Shown in pieces: positions 1-8,320 of a DNA stretch of 32,154 bases (the stretch's first letter is position 1; each line of letters opens with the position of its first letter). The notes beneath the pieces were generated by a model, which did not search any database, was not told where the DNA came from, and saw only the letters and a program-made list of their open reading frames with translations. The stretch is from NCBI GenBank assembly GCA_013178155.1, contig JABLXH010000053.1, positions 1-32,154 on the forward strand. The letters run 5' to 3'. The translations under genes were made by a program, and so were the position numbers. Origin of the DNA: Armatimonadota bacterium. Lineage in GTDB: Bacteria; Armatimonadota; Zipacnadia; Zipacnadales; UBA11051.

Positions 1-3000
1 GTCGAAGGTGCCGTAGAAGAGCACGTTGGCGTCCATCCAGGTCACCAGGCGCTCGATGTCGTCGTCGTCGAGCTGCACGCCATGGTGACCGGCCAGCAGC
101 ATCTTCATCAGTCCGCTGCCGCGCGCCCCGTACTGGTCGGGGCGGCTGAGGGACTCCATGCTGCTCTGGTCCGAGTAGGGCACCCGGGGCGCGAGAGCGT
201 TGTAGGAGTAGGTGTAGTGGCCCTCCGGCTCTCCCGTCAGCCGCACGCCGCCGGCGGGGTCGTCGGCCCCGTGGCAGCTCACACAACGGCGGTCCAGCAC
301 CGGCTGCACCAGCCGCGGATAGCTGAAGGGCCTGGCTCCCTCCGGCGCCGGCCGGATAGCCGAGGCGGTCCGTCGCAGCGCCAGGGGGCGCTGCGCCAGC
401 GGCGCGGCCACGCGAGGCTCGTGGCAGCCGACACAGGATGTGGTCTCGCCGGGCTGCAGGTAGGTCAGACTGCGCATGACCTGCACCGCCTGCCCGCGTT
501 CATCCAGAACCTGGAAGGCCAGTGGCACGCCCGCCGGAGCGCGGAAATGAGCCGAACCGTCCGCCTCCACCGGTACGGTCCCCAGCACCTGCTTGCCCGG
601 CGCGCCCCGAGGGATGCCCACCGGCGGGTTGTCAATGCCCGGCGTGGACTTGGGCAGCACCTGCAGGACGCGCAACGCCCTGATGACTCCGGCCGGCAGC
701 GGCGGGTCGCTCTGGTAGACGTTCTGCACTACGAAAGTACCCTCGGCGGGCCGCGGCGTCTCGCCCGGCAGGGGCAGCAGTGGGGGGCGCTGCCGCGGTC
801 GCAGCGGCACAGGCCAGGCGCTGGCGATGTTCAGGTCGCGGTAGAGCAGCTCCTTGTTGCCGAAGCGGTCCACCAGGTACAGACCGAACATATTGGGCTG
901 GTTCGCCTGGGGCTCGCCAACCAGGCTGTCGAAGCTGTAGGCAGCCAGGAAGCAGTCCTCCGAGAGCGGGAAGGGGCTGCGGTAGCAGTGGCCCGGCCAG
1001 CGCTCCTGTTCCGGCGTGGTGCGGGGCTCCCGGGCCGCCGAGAACCAGACCGGGGGCACCAGGCACTCGCCCTCCGGGAAAACCACTTCCGGGGTGAGGC
1101 GCGTGATCGGGTCCTTGCCGTCCACGCCCGCCGCCACGTCCACCAGGATGATGGACCCGGCGGTCATGGCGTGGTGCGCCGCGGCCGTGGCCATCACGCG
1201 CCTGGAGCCAGGCACGGCCCGAGGCTCCCAGATACCCACCGGGTTGAAGGTGTTGTTCCCGTAATAGATGGCCGGGCGCGAACCGTCGGGGGTAGTCGTC
1301 CAGAGCTGCTCGAAGAAGACCGCGTTGCGGTCCACGTAGTCCCAACGCGTGTAGATGATGCGCCCGTCGTTGAGCAGCGCGGCGTCCCATTCCTGCGTCT
1401 CGTGGTACGAGATGGGCCTCGCCCCGGAGCCGTCGGCTTGCGCCACCGCCAGGGTGTAGTTCTCGCACCCGGGGCTGCCGCAGCGGTGCCAGCCCAGTCG
1501 GCGCGTGGACACCATCAGGACTCGCCCGTCGGGCAGTTCGCGGGGCGAGAAGTCATCGAAGGGCCCCTCGGTCATCTGCCGCAGGCCTGAGCCGTCCGGG
1601 CGTACCTCGTACAGGTGGAAGAACCGACCCGCGTGGCCGTTCCGTGTGTCCTCCGGGGGTGTCTCGGCCTGGCAGTAGGAGAACAGTATCCGGTCGGCAT
1701 CGAAGGTGACCTCGGGGTGCTGGTAGCTCCCGGCGGGCAGCTTGCCGCCGGTCAGCGACCGGGTGCGGAAGGATCGCCCCGGCTCCTCCAGCACGAAGAT
1801 ACCACCGCCGGGGCGAGCGTAGCGGCCGTAGTACTGGGTCAGTTGGTGGCTAAAGGCGCCTGGCACCTGCTTGGCGAAGACCAGCGGTCCGGTGTCAGCC
1901 AGGGGGTTGCGCAGGGCAATGCGACGCTTGAGCCAGTGCAGTTCACGCCACAGCTCCTCAGCCGCCGCCTCATCGCTCGGAGCCTGGCCTTTGAGCCCCC
2001 GCCATGCGCGCTCCTCGCCGGCCAGTGACACGCCACTGGCCCGCAGGTCCGCGATCAGGGCCTCTCCGCGCTGCAACAGCCGGGCCGTAGCCTCAGCAAG
2101 CGTGCTGGGCTGGCGTGGCGTGCCGATGCCATCCTGCATCCGCCAGTCCCACTCGATCAGCGCCCGCTCCATCGTCGGACGCAGCGGCGGCAGTTCCGGC
2201 GACGGCAGGGAGGTCTCACGGGGCAACCCAGGACGCAGTGGAATATCCAGGCCGAGCCCAGGCCCCTCCAGTCGTAACCCCCGCCACCACACCAGGGTCT
2301 CCGGACCCTCGGCATGGGCCGAGAGCCAGAGGGTGTGAGCGTTCTGCAGCTCCCCGACGTCGAAGCGCACCTCGTGCCGGCCCGGCCGTAGCTGGCGCGA
2401 CCGGCGGTCGCCGCCGCGCACCCCCGTCCAGACGGTCACTGGACCGACGTCCACGCGCACCTGGGCGACGAATGTCACCGGCTCGGCAAAGCCCGCGGCG
2501 TCAAACGACAGGCCGACCCATTCGTCGCCCCGCAGGGCCATGGCGAGCTCGGCGGGGCGCTCCACGAGGGCCACCTGCGGGCCCTCGGCGGGAGTCACCA
2601 ACGAGAGGCCGCAGTGCGACAGCGACAGGCCAGTGGCGAGGGTCCCGTTGAGGGTCAAGCTGGCAGGGCCGAGGGACGGCAGGCCCGCGGCCATGATCTC
2701 CACCTCGGCCAGGCCGCAGGTCTGGAAGTCGTTGTACGAGCTCAGAACCACGATGCGCAGCCAGCGGGCCCGCGTCGTCGGCAACTCCACCTCGCGGCGT
2801 GCCGCGCTCTCGTCCGGCAACTCGCCGGTCGCCACGCGCTGCCAGTCGCGTCCATCGCCGGAGACCTCGACCGCGAACTCCCTGGTGTGGTACATGTTTC
2901 CGGTCCAGACCGCCTGCACCAGCCCGATCCGGCGGAGGTCGGCCTCCCGGGCGAACTCGAAGGTGAGCGCCAGCGGCAGGGGGCTTTGGTCCCGCGAGTA

Positions 3001-3195
3001 CCAGCAGCCAGTTCCTGCCTCCAGGCTGCCGTCAGCGACCTTCGCCCCCGCGTACTCCGGCGCGAACTCCGTGTCGGCCACGATTCGCGTGCCGAAGTCA
3101 GGTCCGGCGATGTTGGCCAGTGGCTCCTCGGCCGCAAGCCGCCCTGTGGCGACCAGGGCCAGCAGTACTGTCATCATCAGGGCAGTGCGACCCAT
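1..3195 (-). CDS. HzsA-related dihaem protein with N-terminal discoidin domain (3' end beyond left edge)
   Basis: Open over the whole 1065 codons in the window; the C-terminus lies outside. Start is the ATG at 3195, with GGAGG about 8 nt upstream. Residues 1-22 form a Sec signal peptide (MGRTALMMTVLLALVATG). Residues about 25-165 look like a discoidin (F5/8 type C) sugar-binding domain, followed by a beta-rich region and a helical stretch to about 420. Residues about 430-800 look like a TolB/HzsA-type beta-propeller. The C-terminal part has two covalent haem motifs, CVGCH (921-925) and CVSCH (971-975). This order matches proteins annotated 'HzsA-related' or 'hydrazine synthase alpha middle domain', which are common in Planctomycetota and Armatimonadota and are not proven hydrazine synthases. 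A periplasmic or surface redox role is inferred; the substrate is unknown. It is the last visible gene of the minus operon, 57 nt after its neighbour. Confidence 0.85.
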   Translation of the reverse strand, partial: MGRTALMMTVLLALVATGRLAAEEPLANIAGPDFGTRIVADTEFAPEYAGAKVADGSLEAGTGCWYSRDQSPLPLALTFEFAREADLRRIGLVQAVWTGNMYHTREFAVEVSGDGRDWQRVATGELPDESAARREVELPTTRARWLRIVVLSSYNDFQTCGLAEVEIMAAGLPSLGPASLTLNGTLATGLSLSHCGLSLVTPAEGPQVALVERPAELAMALRGDEWVGLSFDAAGFAEPVTFVAQVRVDVGPVTVWTGVRGGDRRSRQLRPGRHEVRFDVGELQNAHTLWLSAHAEGPETLVWWRGLRLEGPGLGLDIPLRPGLPRETSLPSPELPPLRPTMERALIEWDWRMQDGIGTPRQPSTLAEATARLLQRGEALIADLRASGVSLAGEERAWRGLKGQAPSDEAAAEELWRELHWLKRRIALRNPLADTGPLVFAKQVPGAFSHQLTQYYGRYARPGGGIFVLEEPGRSFRTRSLTGGKLPAGSYQHPEVTFDADRILFSYCQAETPPEDTRNGHAGRFFHLYEVRPDGSGLRQMTEGPFDDFSPRELPDGRVLMVSTRRLGWHRCGSPGCENYTLAVAQADGSGARPISYHETQEWDAALLNDGRIIYTRWDYVDRNAVFFEQLWTTTPDGSRPAIYYGNNTFNPVGIWEPRAVPGSRRVMATAAAHHAMTAGSIILVDVAAGVDGKDPITRLTPEVVFPEGECLVPPVWFSAAREPRTTPEQERWPGHCYRSPFPLSEDCFLAAYSFDSLVGEPQANQPNMFGLYLVDRFGNKELLYRDLNIASAWPVPLRPRQRPPLLPLPGETPRPAEGTFVVQNVYQSDPPLPAGVIRALRVLQVLPKSTPGIDNPPVGIPRGAPGKQVLGTVPVEADGSAHFRAPAGVPLAFQVLDERGQAVQVMRSLTYLQPGETTSCVGCHEPRVAAPLAQRPLALRRTASAIRPAPEGARPFSYPRLVQPVLDRRCVSCHGADDPAGGVRLTGEPEGHYTYSYNALAPRVPYSDQSSMESLSRPDQYGARGSGLMKMLLAGHHGVQLDDDDIERLVTWMDANVLFYGTFD

Positions 3196-3252
3196 CGGCG
3201 GCCCTCCGTCATGTGCTGCTCTCCCCCGCTGCCAGGTTCGCGCGTCGCGCGG

Positions 3253-5730
3253 CTATCCCTGCTCTCCCGCCCGGGTCAGCCGCACGCTGGCAAAATGCCT
3301 CAGGTACGGCAGGCGCACCGTCGCCCACCCACGCTCCACGCGGGCCTCGGCAGGCGGGTCAGCATCCGGCGACAGTGTCAACACCTTGACGCCTTGCCAC
3401 TCGGGCGGAACCCGCACGCGCCACTCCAGCCTCTCCGCCGGGCGCACCGTGTCTCCGGTTTCGCTGATGTCGTAGTTCACCAGGTCACTGAAGACCGCCT
3501 GGCCGGAAGGTGACTGCCACGTGAACACACCCACGGTCGTCGGCAGGCGCTCGGCCCGTACCACGCCCGACCCGCCGACGAGACGCGTCAGGTCCGCCAG
3601 CAGGCGCGGGCGCTCACTCGCCTGCAGATAGTAGTCCATCCCCAGCGGTCGCGGCGTCCAGTAGACCTCGCCCCGGCCCACATCACGTCGTACCGGCGCG
3701 GCCTCGGACAGGCGGACGTCAGCGCCCAGCAGGTCCTCCAGCACCGGTCGCGGCCGCCGGGCGAAGTCCCCGGACGGCCCGCAGCGCACTCCCGAAGGCC
3801 CCGTCACGATGAGCCGCCCACCGCCCCGGACCCACACTCCCAGCGCCTCCGCCGCGCTCTTGTCCAGACACTCGGCATCGGGCACGATGAACACTCGCAA
3901 CCCCGCCAGGTGCGCCGCGTCCAGCCTCCAGTCAGTCACGGCGCGGTAGGGCACGTGGGCGTCCACCAGCGCCGTCGCCCAGCCATAGTGGCCGAAGATG
4001 TGGGGCTGGCGGTCCATGTCGGGGTAACCGCGCGGGGTCAGCAGGGCGAGCTGGTTGTCGGGCGAGAAGAGCACGCCCACGTCAGCTCGCGGCACCCGCT
4101 CCCCGAAGTCGGCCTCGTGGTCGCGCACGAAGCCATTCCACCACGCGTGGCTTTCCAGCGTGCCGCAGAAGCGCGGGTTATCGGGGCAGCACATCAGGAA
4201 GGCCCCGTTGGCGAAAGCCTCGGCGACGAGCACCTTCCCCATCTCAGGCTTGCGCTGATACTTCTCGTTGGGCCCATCCAGGTAATACCAGGCGGCGCTG
4301 AAGGGGCCCTTCTGGTGCTCCCGGGCCACCCGGTACACCACCGCCATCTTCCCCACCGGCGGGACCAGGATGCCGCGCGATCCGGTGCCCATGTGCCAGC
4401 CGGGGTTGATCTCGGTATTGATCATGTCCAGCCAGCCGTCCCGGGTCCAGCCGAGTCCGTAGAACGGCACATCATTGCCGCTCACGCAGAAGTCCGGACG
4501 ACCGGCGCGGACCGCCTCCTCGTGGATGACGGCGTAGTAGGCCGCCAGGTCCTCCTGAGCGCGGCGCTGGCGGAAGGCCTTGAACGCATTCCACACCGGC
4601 TCATCGAGCCAGCGGACATCGCGCCACGCCGCATCGTCCAGGTTCGTCGGGTCGGCCGCACCGAACTCGGCGGCCTTGCGCTTCAGGTGCTCCCGCACGT
4701 CAAAGGTAGCGAGGTCCTTGATGCCCAGTTGTGCCCGCGTCTCCGGGGTGCAGTCCTGGCGCAGATACTGGTGGAAACGGTACACCGACCAGTCGCCGAA
4801 GGCCCGCAGGGCCGGGTCGTAGCCGAAGTTGTCCCAGGGCGAGTAGTTGTCACACCACAGACCGTCCAGGCTCTGTTTCAGGATCTCGCGCACCGACAGC
4901 CGCGCATACTCCAGCCAGAACGGTGCGCTGAGGTCCTTGTGAACACTGATGACGCCGCAATAGACCGGGTCGCCGTCCTTCAGGCCTGGCAGGCGCGGGA
5001 CCTCCACCATGCCGGTGACCGCCGGGAAGAGCCCCTCCACAGGCCCGCGGGGCAGGCCCGTCGCCGGGTCCAGGTCGTTCACGCCCTCGGGCACCTCATA
5101 GGCGGCCGCAAGGCGGCCATTGAGGTCCTTGGAGCCGCAGGCGTCGTAGACCTCGGCGGTCAGTGGGTACTGCCCCGTCGGCAACCAGCCCGTTGCCGGG
5201 CGGCCATCGGGATAGGTCGGCGCAGGCAGGCCCCACTGTGCCAGCCCGTAGTCGGGCAGCACGAAGTCCTCGTTGGAGGTGGTGTTGTGCACGCCGACCC
5301 AGCGGAAGACGTTGCCCGGCGGGATCTCCTTGTTGGCCCAGCACCAGTGGGTGCGACACAGCCGCGCCACTCGCGGGTCGTCCTCGCGGCGCGCGAAGCT
5401 CCCATCGTCCTGCTGGTCGAGGGTCGCGGCATAGAGCATGCAGTCCCCGAAGGCCTCGATCCAGGTGATGACGCGGGCGCCGGTGGCGCGCAGCGCGGGG
5501 TAGGTGGTGACCTGGTCCAACTCGGTCAAGCGCTGGGCGTACGGCCCCCAGGTGGGGTCGCTGGCGGGGCCGTGCAGGTTCATCTTCGCCAGAGACCGGG
5601 CGAAGGTGGCGTTGTCATCAATCTGGGCGAAGGTCGGATAGCGCTGCCACCAGTAACCCTCGTCGGCCGGCGCTGCGCCGCAGACCATCAGCAGCGCGAG
5701 GCCGTACGCGGCGGCTCTGTACGGCTGCAT
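3253..5730 (-). CDS. Secreted TIM-barrel glycoside hydrolase-like protein, family unassigned
   Basis: 825 residues. The ATG at 5730 follows a GGGAGGGGG ribosome binding site. Residues 1-22 are a Sec signal peptide ending near CGAAPA. Residues about 25-560 read as a (beta/alpha)8 hydrolase barrel. Possible acidic catalytic residues are D294 (in LWCDNYSPWD) and E440 (in DMINTEINP); this is inference. Residues about 580-690 resemble the glutamine-amidotransferase-like 'beta-galactosidase trimerisation' fold (LRVFIVPDAECLDK, then GGGRLIVTGPSG). A beta-sandwich end follows (about 700-825). The architecture resembles GH42 and related clan GH-A proteins, but the canonical GH42 motifs are not obvious, so substrate cannot be assigned. 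It begins 2 nt after the stop of the GH2 gene, so the two are almost certainly cotranscribed. Confidence 0.75.
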   Translation of the reverse strand: MQPYRAAAYGLALLMVCGAAPADEGYWWQRYPTFAQIDDNATFARSLAKMNLHGPASDPTWGPYAQRLTELDQVTTYPALRATGARVITWIEAFGDCMLYAATLDQQDDGSFARREDDPRVARLCRTHWCWANKEIPPGNVFRWVGVHNTTSNEDFVLPDYGLAQWGLPAPTYPDGRPATGWLPTGQYPLTAEVYDACGSKDLNGRLAAAYEVPEGVNDLDPATGLPRGPVEGLFPAVTGMVEVPRLPGLKDGDPVYCGVISVHKDLSAPFWLEYARLSVREILKQSLDGLWCDNYSPWDNFGYDPALRAFGDWSVYRFHQYLRQDCTPETRAQLGIKDLATFDVREHLKRKAAEFGAADPTNLDDAAWRDVRWLDEPVWNAFKAFRQRRAQEDLAAYYAVIHEEAVRAGRPDFCVSGNDVPFYGLGWTRDGWLDMINTEINPGWHMGTGSRGILVPPVGKMAVVYRVAREHQKGPFSAAWYYLDGPNEKYQRKPEMGKVLVAEAFANGAFLMCCPDNPRFCGTLESHAWWNGFVRDHEADFGERVPRADVGVLFSPDNQLALLTPRGYPDMDRQPHIFGHYGWATALVDAHVPYRAVTDWRLDAAHLAGLRVFIVPDAECLDKSAAEALGVWVRGGGRLIVTGPSGVRCGPSGDFARRPRPVLEDLLGADVRLSEAAPVRRDVGRGEVYWTPRPLGMDYYLQASERPRLLADLTRLVGGSGVVRAERLPTTVGVFTWQSPSGQAVFSDLVNYDISETGDTVRPAERLEWRVRVPPEWQGVKVLTLSPDADPPAEARVERGWATVRLPYLRHFASVRLTRAGEQG

Positions 5731-5732
5731 GG

Positions 5733-8243
5733 CTAGCCCCCTCCCGCGGTCACGGCGTCGAAGTTGGCCCCGCTCACCAGGACCCTGGCGCTAACCGGGG
5801 TCACATGAGTCTGCACGGACTCGCCCGGAGCCAATAGCAGATAGTTCCGGCCCGCCTCCAGCCAGGCCTCACCGTCGGCAGGCTGGAGGTGAGCAAACAG
5901 GGCAACCACGTCGCCGACGTTGGTCACTGTGAGACACTCCTGGTCGCGGACCGCCTGCAGGCTGGTCCGTGGAGCGCTCAGCAGGGCGGCGAAGATGGGC
6001 TCGGGGCGGGTTGAGAAGACGTAGTCGTTTGCCGACTGCTGGTCGTTCGATGTGGCGGCCCGCAGGCGTAGGATGAAGACGCCGTCGGGCAGATCGCGAA
6101 CCGGCCACGCGACGCCGGTGATGCGCTGTGCGCTCCCCGCGCGGACGGATGCTGCCGTCTCTCCGCGCGCCAGTACCTCGCCGCGCAGGTCCAGTACCTC
6201 CCACGTGACGGTGCAGTCCGTCTCCCCGAGCGAGTTGTTGACCCACACCTCAGCCGTGAAGGTGTCCCCCTGCTGCCAGCCGAGCCTGTCATAGCGGGCG
6301 CTGACATGCAGCGGCTCATAGGCGTTGCGGCACCACCAGTACGCGGGACGAGGCTGACCGAAGTAGTCCACGACATTGGTGCAGGACAGGTTGGGCCAGG
6401 ACTCGTTGAACTGCCAGGGGCTGGTGCCGGCGCAGCGCCACTTGCGGCGGCGATTGCTTTCGATGGCATAGCGCAGCCCTTCGGCCTGCAGGAACTGGCT
6501 GGCCCAGACGTAGGTCTCCAGGTCCTCTATCTCGCCAAAGACGCGCCTCATCATCGGCCGCTGGATCCACCAGGAACCGCGGTGCAGCCACAGCGGGTTG
6601 GTGTCATCGGGGGGCCAGAGTTGCTCGGGCGGGTTGCACCGTCGCATGGACGCCAGGTTGGCAGCCCCCTCGACGCCGAACTCGGCGTGGAGCAGCGGGT
6701 CAATGCCGTTGTACAGACGGTACTGCTCCTCCGGGCCCTGGTACTGCCAGGGACCGTGCACATCGTGCATGTTGCCCACATGGTCCAGCGAGGCGTTCTC
6801 TACCGGCCCCGACGCCGAGGTCGGCAGCCATAGCCGCCCGGGGTCGAGCCGCTGCACACAGTCCTTGAGCACCGCCAGCGCCGGGTGGCTGTCATCCAGT
6901 GGCCGCCAGTCGTCGTGCATCAACTCATTGCCGCCGCACCAGAGCACCAGCGAGGGGTGGTTGCGCCGCCGGGGGATCATCTTCTCCGCCTGCCCGCGGA
7001 TGTACGACAGGTACTCCGGATCGGTGCTGGGCCGGTTGTCTATCCCCGACGACGACTGGATGAACTCCTGCCAGACCATGATGCCATGGGCATCGCACAA
7101 CTCGTAGAAGTCACGCTTCTCCAGCAGCCCGCCGCCCCAGACGCGCAGCAGGCTGCAGTGCGCGTGCCGCGCCAGTCCCAGCCAGCGCTCATAGCGCGCA
7201 CGCGGTGTGCGGCCGTAGAGCTGGCTGATAGGCGCCCAGTTCCAGCCCTTGATGAAGACGCGCTGGCCGTTGACCTCCAGGACATAGGGCAGGGCGCCCT
7301 CGGGGGCGCCATCGTTGGGGACGGCTCGCACCCGGCGGAAGCCGAAGGTGACGGTCCTGCCATCCAGCAACCGCCCGTCTTCGCTCAGCAGGGTCACACG
7401 TGCCTGGTAGAGCGGCTGCTCGCCGTAGCCGTTGGGCCACCAGAGGCGCGGATCCGCGACAGGCAGGGACAGGCGACAGCCATCGGCGCTGCGCACCGCC
7501 GCCTCGCTGCTGGCGAGGCTCTCCCCCTGGAAGCCGACCTCGACCCGAACGTGCGCCGCGCCCCGGCACGAGCCACCAGGACTGACGGTCACCTCTACCT
7601 CCGCTGCGCCCAGGTCATCACTCAGTCGCGGTGTCACCTGGACGTCGGCCAGGTAGGCGCGGCCGGTGACCAGGAGGCTGACGGAGTCGAAGATGCCGAT
7701 GGGCACCAGCCGCGTACACCAGTCCCAGTCGTAGGCGAACCGCGCCTTCCACAGCTTGACCTCGCTGGTGCGCCCGATCTGCCCCACCTCGCGCGGCGCA
7801 TGCTCAACGACGACCACCAGCTCGTTCATGCCGTCAGCGGCCAGCACACCGGTCACGTCGAACTCAAAGGCATCGTACATGCCCTCGTGGTCGCCGACGT
7901 GCTGCCCGTTGAGAAAGACGTGGCACGCATAGTCCACGCCCTCAAAGTGGAGCCGCACGAGACCGCCTGGCGGCAGGTCTGGCGTCGCAAACCGCTTCAC
8001 GTAGACCCAGTCACGCTCGCTGGTCCACTCGCAGGCCCGGCTGTTGAGGCCGAAGTCCGGGTCCGGGATGAGCCCGGCCTCCACGGCGTCCTCCTGGACG
8101 GTGCCCGGGACTTGCGCGGGTATCCACAGCACTGGCGTCAGGGCCGTGGGATTCTCCCACACCCGCCGCCATTCCCACTCCCGCGGCATGAGCGGCAGAA
8201 CCTGCCAGTCGCGACCGTTCAAGCTGATCTCAGTCAGTGGCAT
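5733..8243 (-). CDS. GH2 beta-mannosidase-like glycosidase, probably cytoplasmic
   Basis: Domains in order: sugar-binding jelly roll (about 10-200) with the YDWDWCTRLVPIG signature of beta-mannosidases, an immunoglobulin-like domain (about 200-320), then the TIM barrel (about 325-620) and C-terminal beta domains. Numbered from this start, the acid/base is E440 in WCGGNE and the nucleophile is E521 in LLHAEFGVEG. An ATG eight codons upstream (8267) extends the frame but has no ribosome binding site, while GGGAGGG lies 10 nt before the ATG at 8243, so I chose 8243 (836 aa). No signal peptide is visible from either start, unlike its neighbours; it should hydrolyse imported beta-mannoside-containing oligosaccharides inside the cell. 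It ends 2 nt before the next gene and starts 77 nt after the GH116 stop. Other GH2 activities remain possible. Confidence 0.88.
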   Translation of the reverse strand: MPLTEISLNGRDWQVLPLMPREWEWRRVWENPTALTPVLWIPAQVPGTVQEDAVEAGLIPDPDFGLNSRACEWTSERDWVYVKRFATPDLPPGGLVRLHFEGVDYACHVFLNGQHVGDHEGMYDAFEFDVTGVLAADGMNELVVVVEHAPREVGQIGRTSEVKLWKARFAYDWDWCTRLVPIGIFDSVSLLVTGRAYLADVQVTPRLSDDLGAAEVEVTVSPGGSCRGAAHVRVEVGFQGESLASSEAAVRSADGCRLSLPVADPRLWWPNGYGEQPLYQARVTLLSEDGRLLDGRTVTFGFRRVRAVPNDGAPEGALPYVLEVNGQRVFIKGWNWAPISQLYGRTPRARYERWLGLARHAHCSLLRVWGGGLLEKRDFYELCDAHGIMVWQEFIQSSSGIDNRPSTDPEYLSYIRGQAEKMIPRRRNHPSLVLWCGGNELMHDDWRPLDDSHPALAVLKDCVQRLDPGRLWLPTSASGPVENASLDHVGNMHDVHGPWQYQGPEEQYRLYNGIDPLLHAEFGVEGAANLASMRRCNPPEQLWPPDDTNPLWLHRGSWWIQRPMMRRVFGEIEDLETYVWASQFLQAEGLRYAIESNRRRKWRCAGTSPWQFNESWPNLSCTNVVDYFGQPRPAYWWCRNAYEPLHVSARYDRLGWQQGDTFTAEVWVNNSLGETDCTVTWEVLDLRGEVLARGETAASVRAGSAQRITGVAWPVRDLPDGVFILRLRAATSNDQQSANDYVFSTRPEPIFAALLSAPRTSLQAVRDQECLTVTNVGDVVALFAHLQPADGEAWLEAGRNYLLLAPGESVQTHVTPVSARVLVSGANFDAVTAGGG

Positions 8244-8253
8244 GGAACCCGTT

Positions 8254-8260
8254 CCCTCCC
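8254..8260 (-). promoter_or_regulatory. Ribosome binding site fixing the GH2 start
   Basis: GGGAGGG on the minus strand, 10 nt before the ATG at 8243 and inside the alternative N-terminal extension from 8267. It supports the shorter protein. Confidence 0.6.
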
Positions 8261-8320
8261 GAGTCATCGCGCGGTCAGAGCCACGGGTACTGGCGGGGCC
8301 GACCGCTCAGCCGTGGCTCA

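Noticed and set aside
55-72. GTC trinucleotide run
   Set aside because: Encodes four aspartates in the HzsA-related protein; short and in frame, so a coding feature and not a microsatellite of interest.
82-1590. Long plus-strand open frame of 502 codons
   Set aside because: Antisense to the HzsA-related gene, whose frame carries signal peptide, haem motifs and family signatures. The plus frame has low-complexity Arg/Gly/Ala/His-rich sequence typical of GC-rich shadow frames.
1-3195. Anammox hydrazine synthase subunit
   Set aside because: Only the general HzsA-like layout is shared; no other anammox gene is nearby and the context is glycan degradation, so the name is kept as 'related' only.
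3910-5736. Plus-strand open frame of 608 codons
   Set aside because: Antisense shadow of the TIM-barrel hydrolase gene; Val/Gly/Ala/Arg-rich with no recognisable domain.
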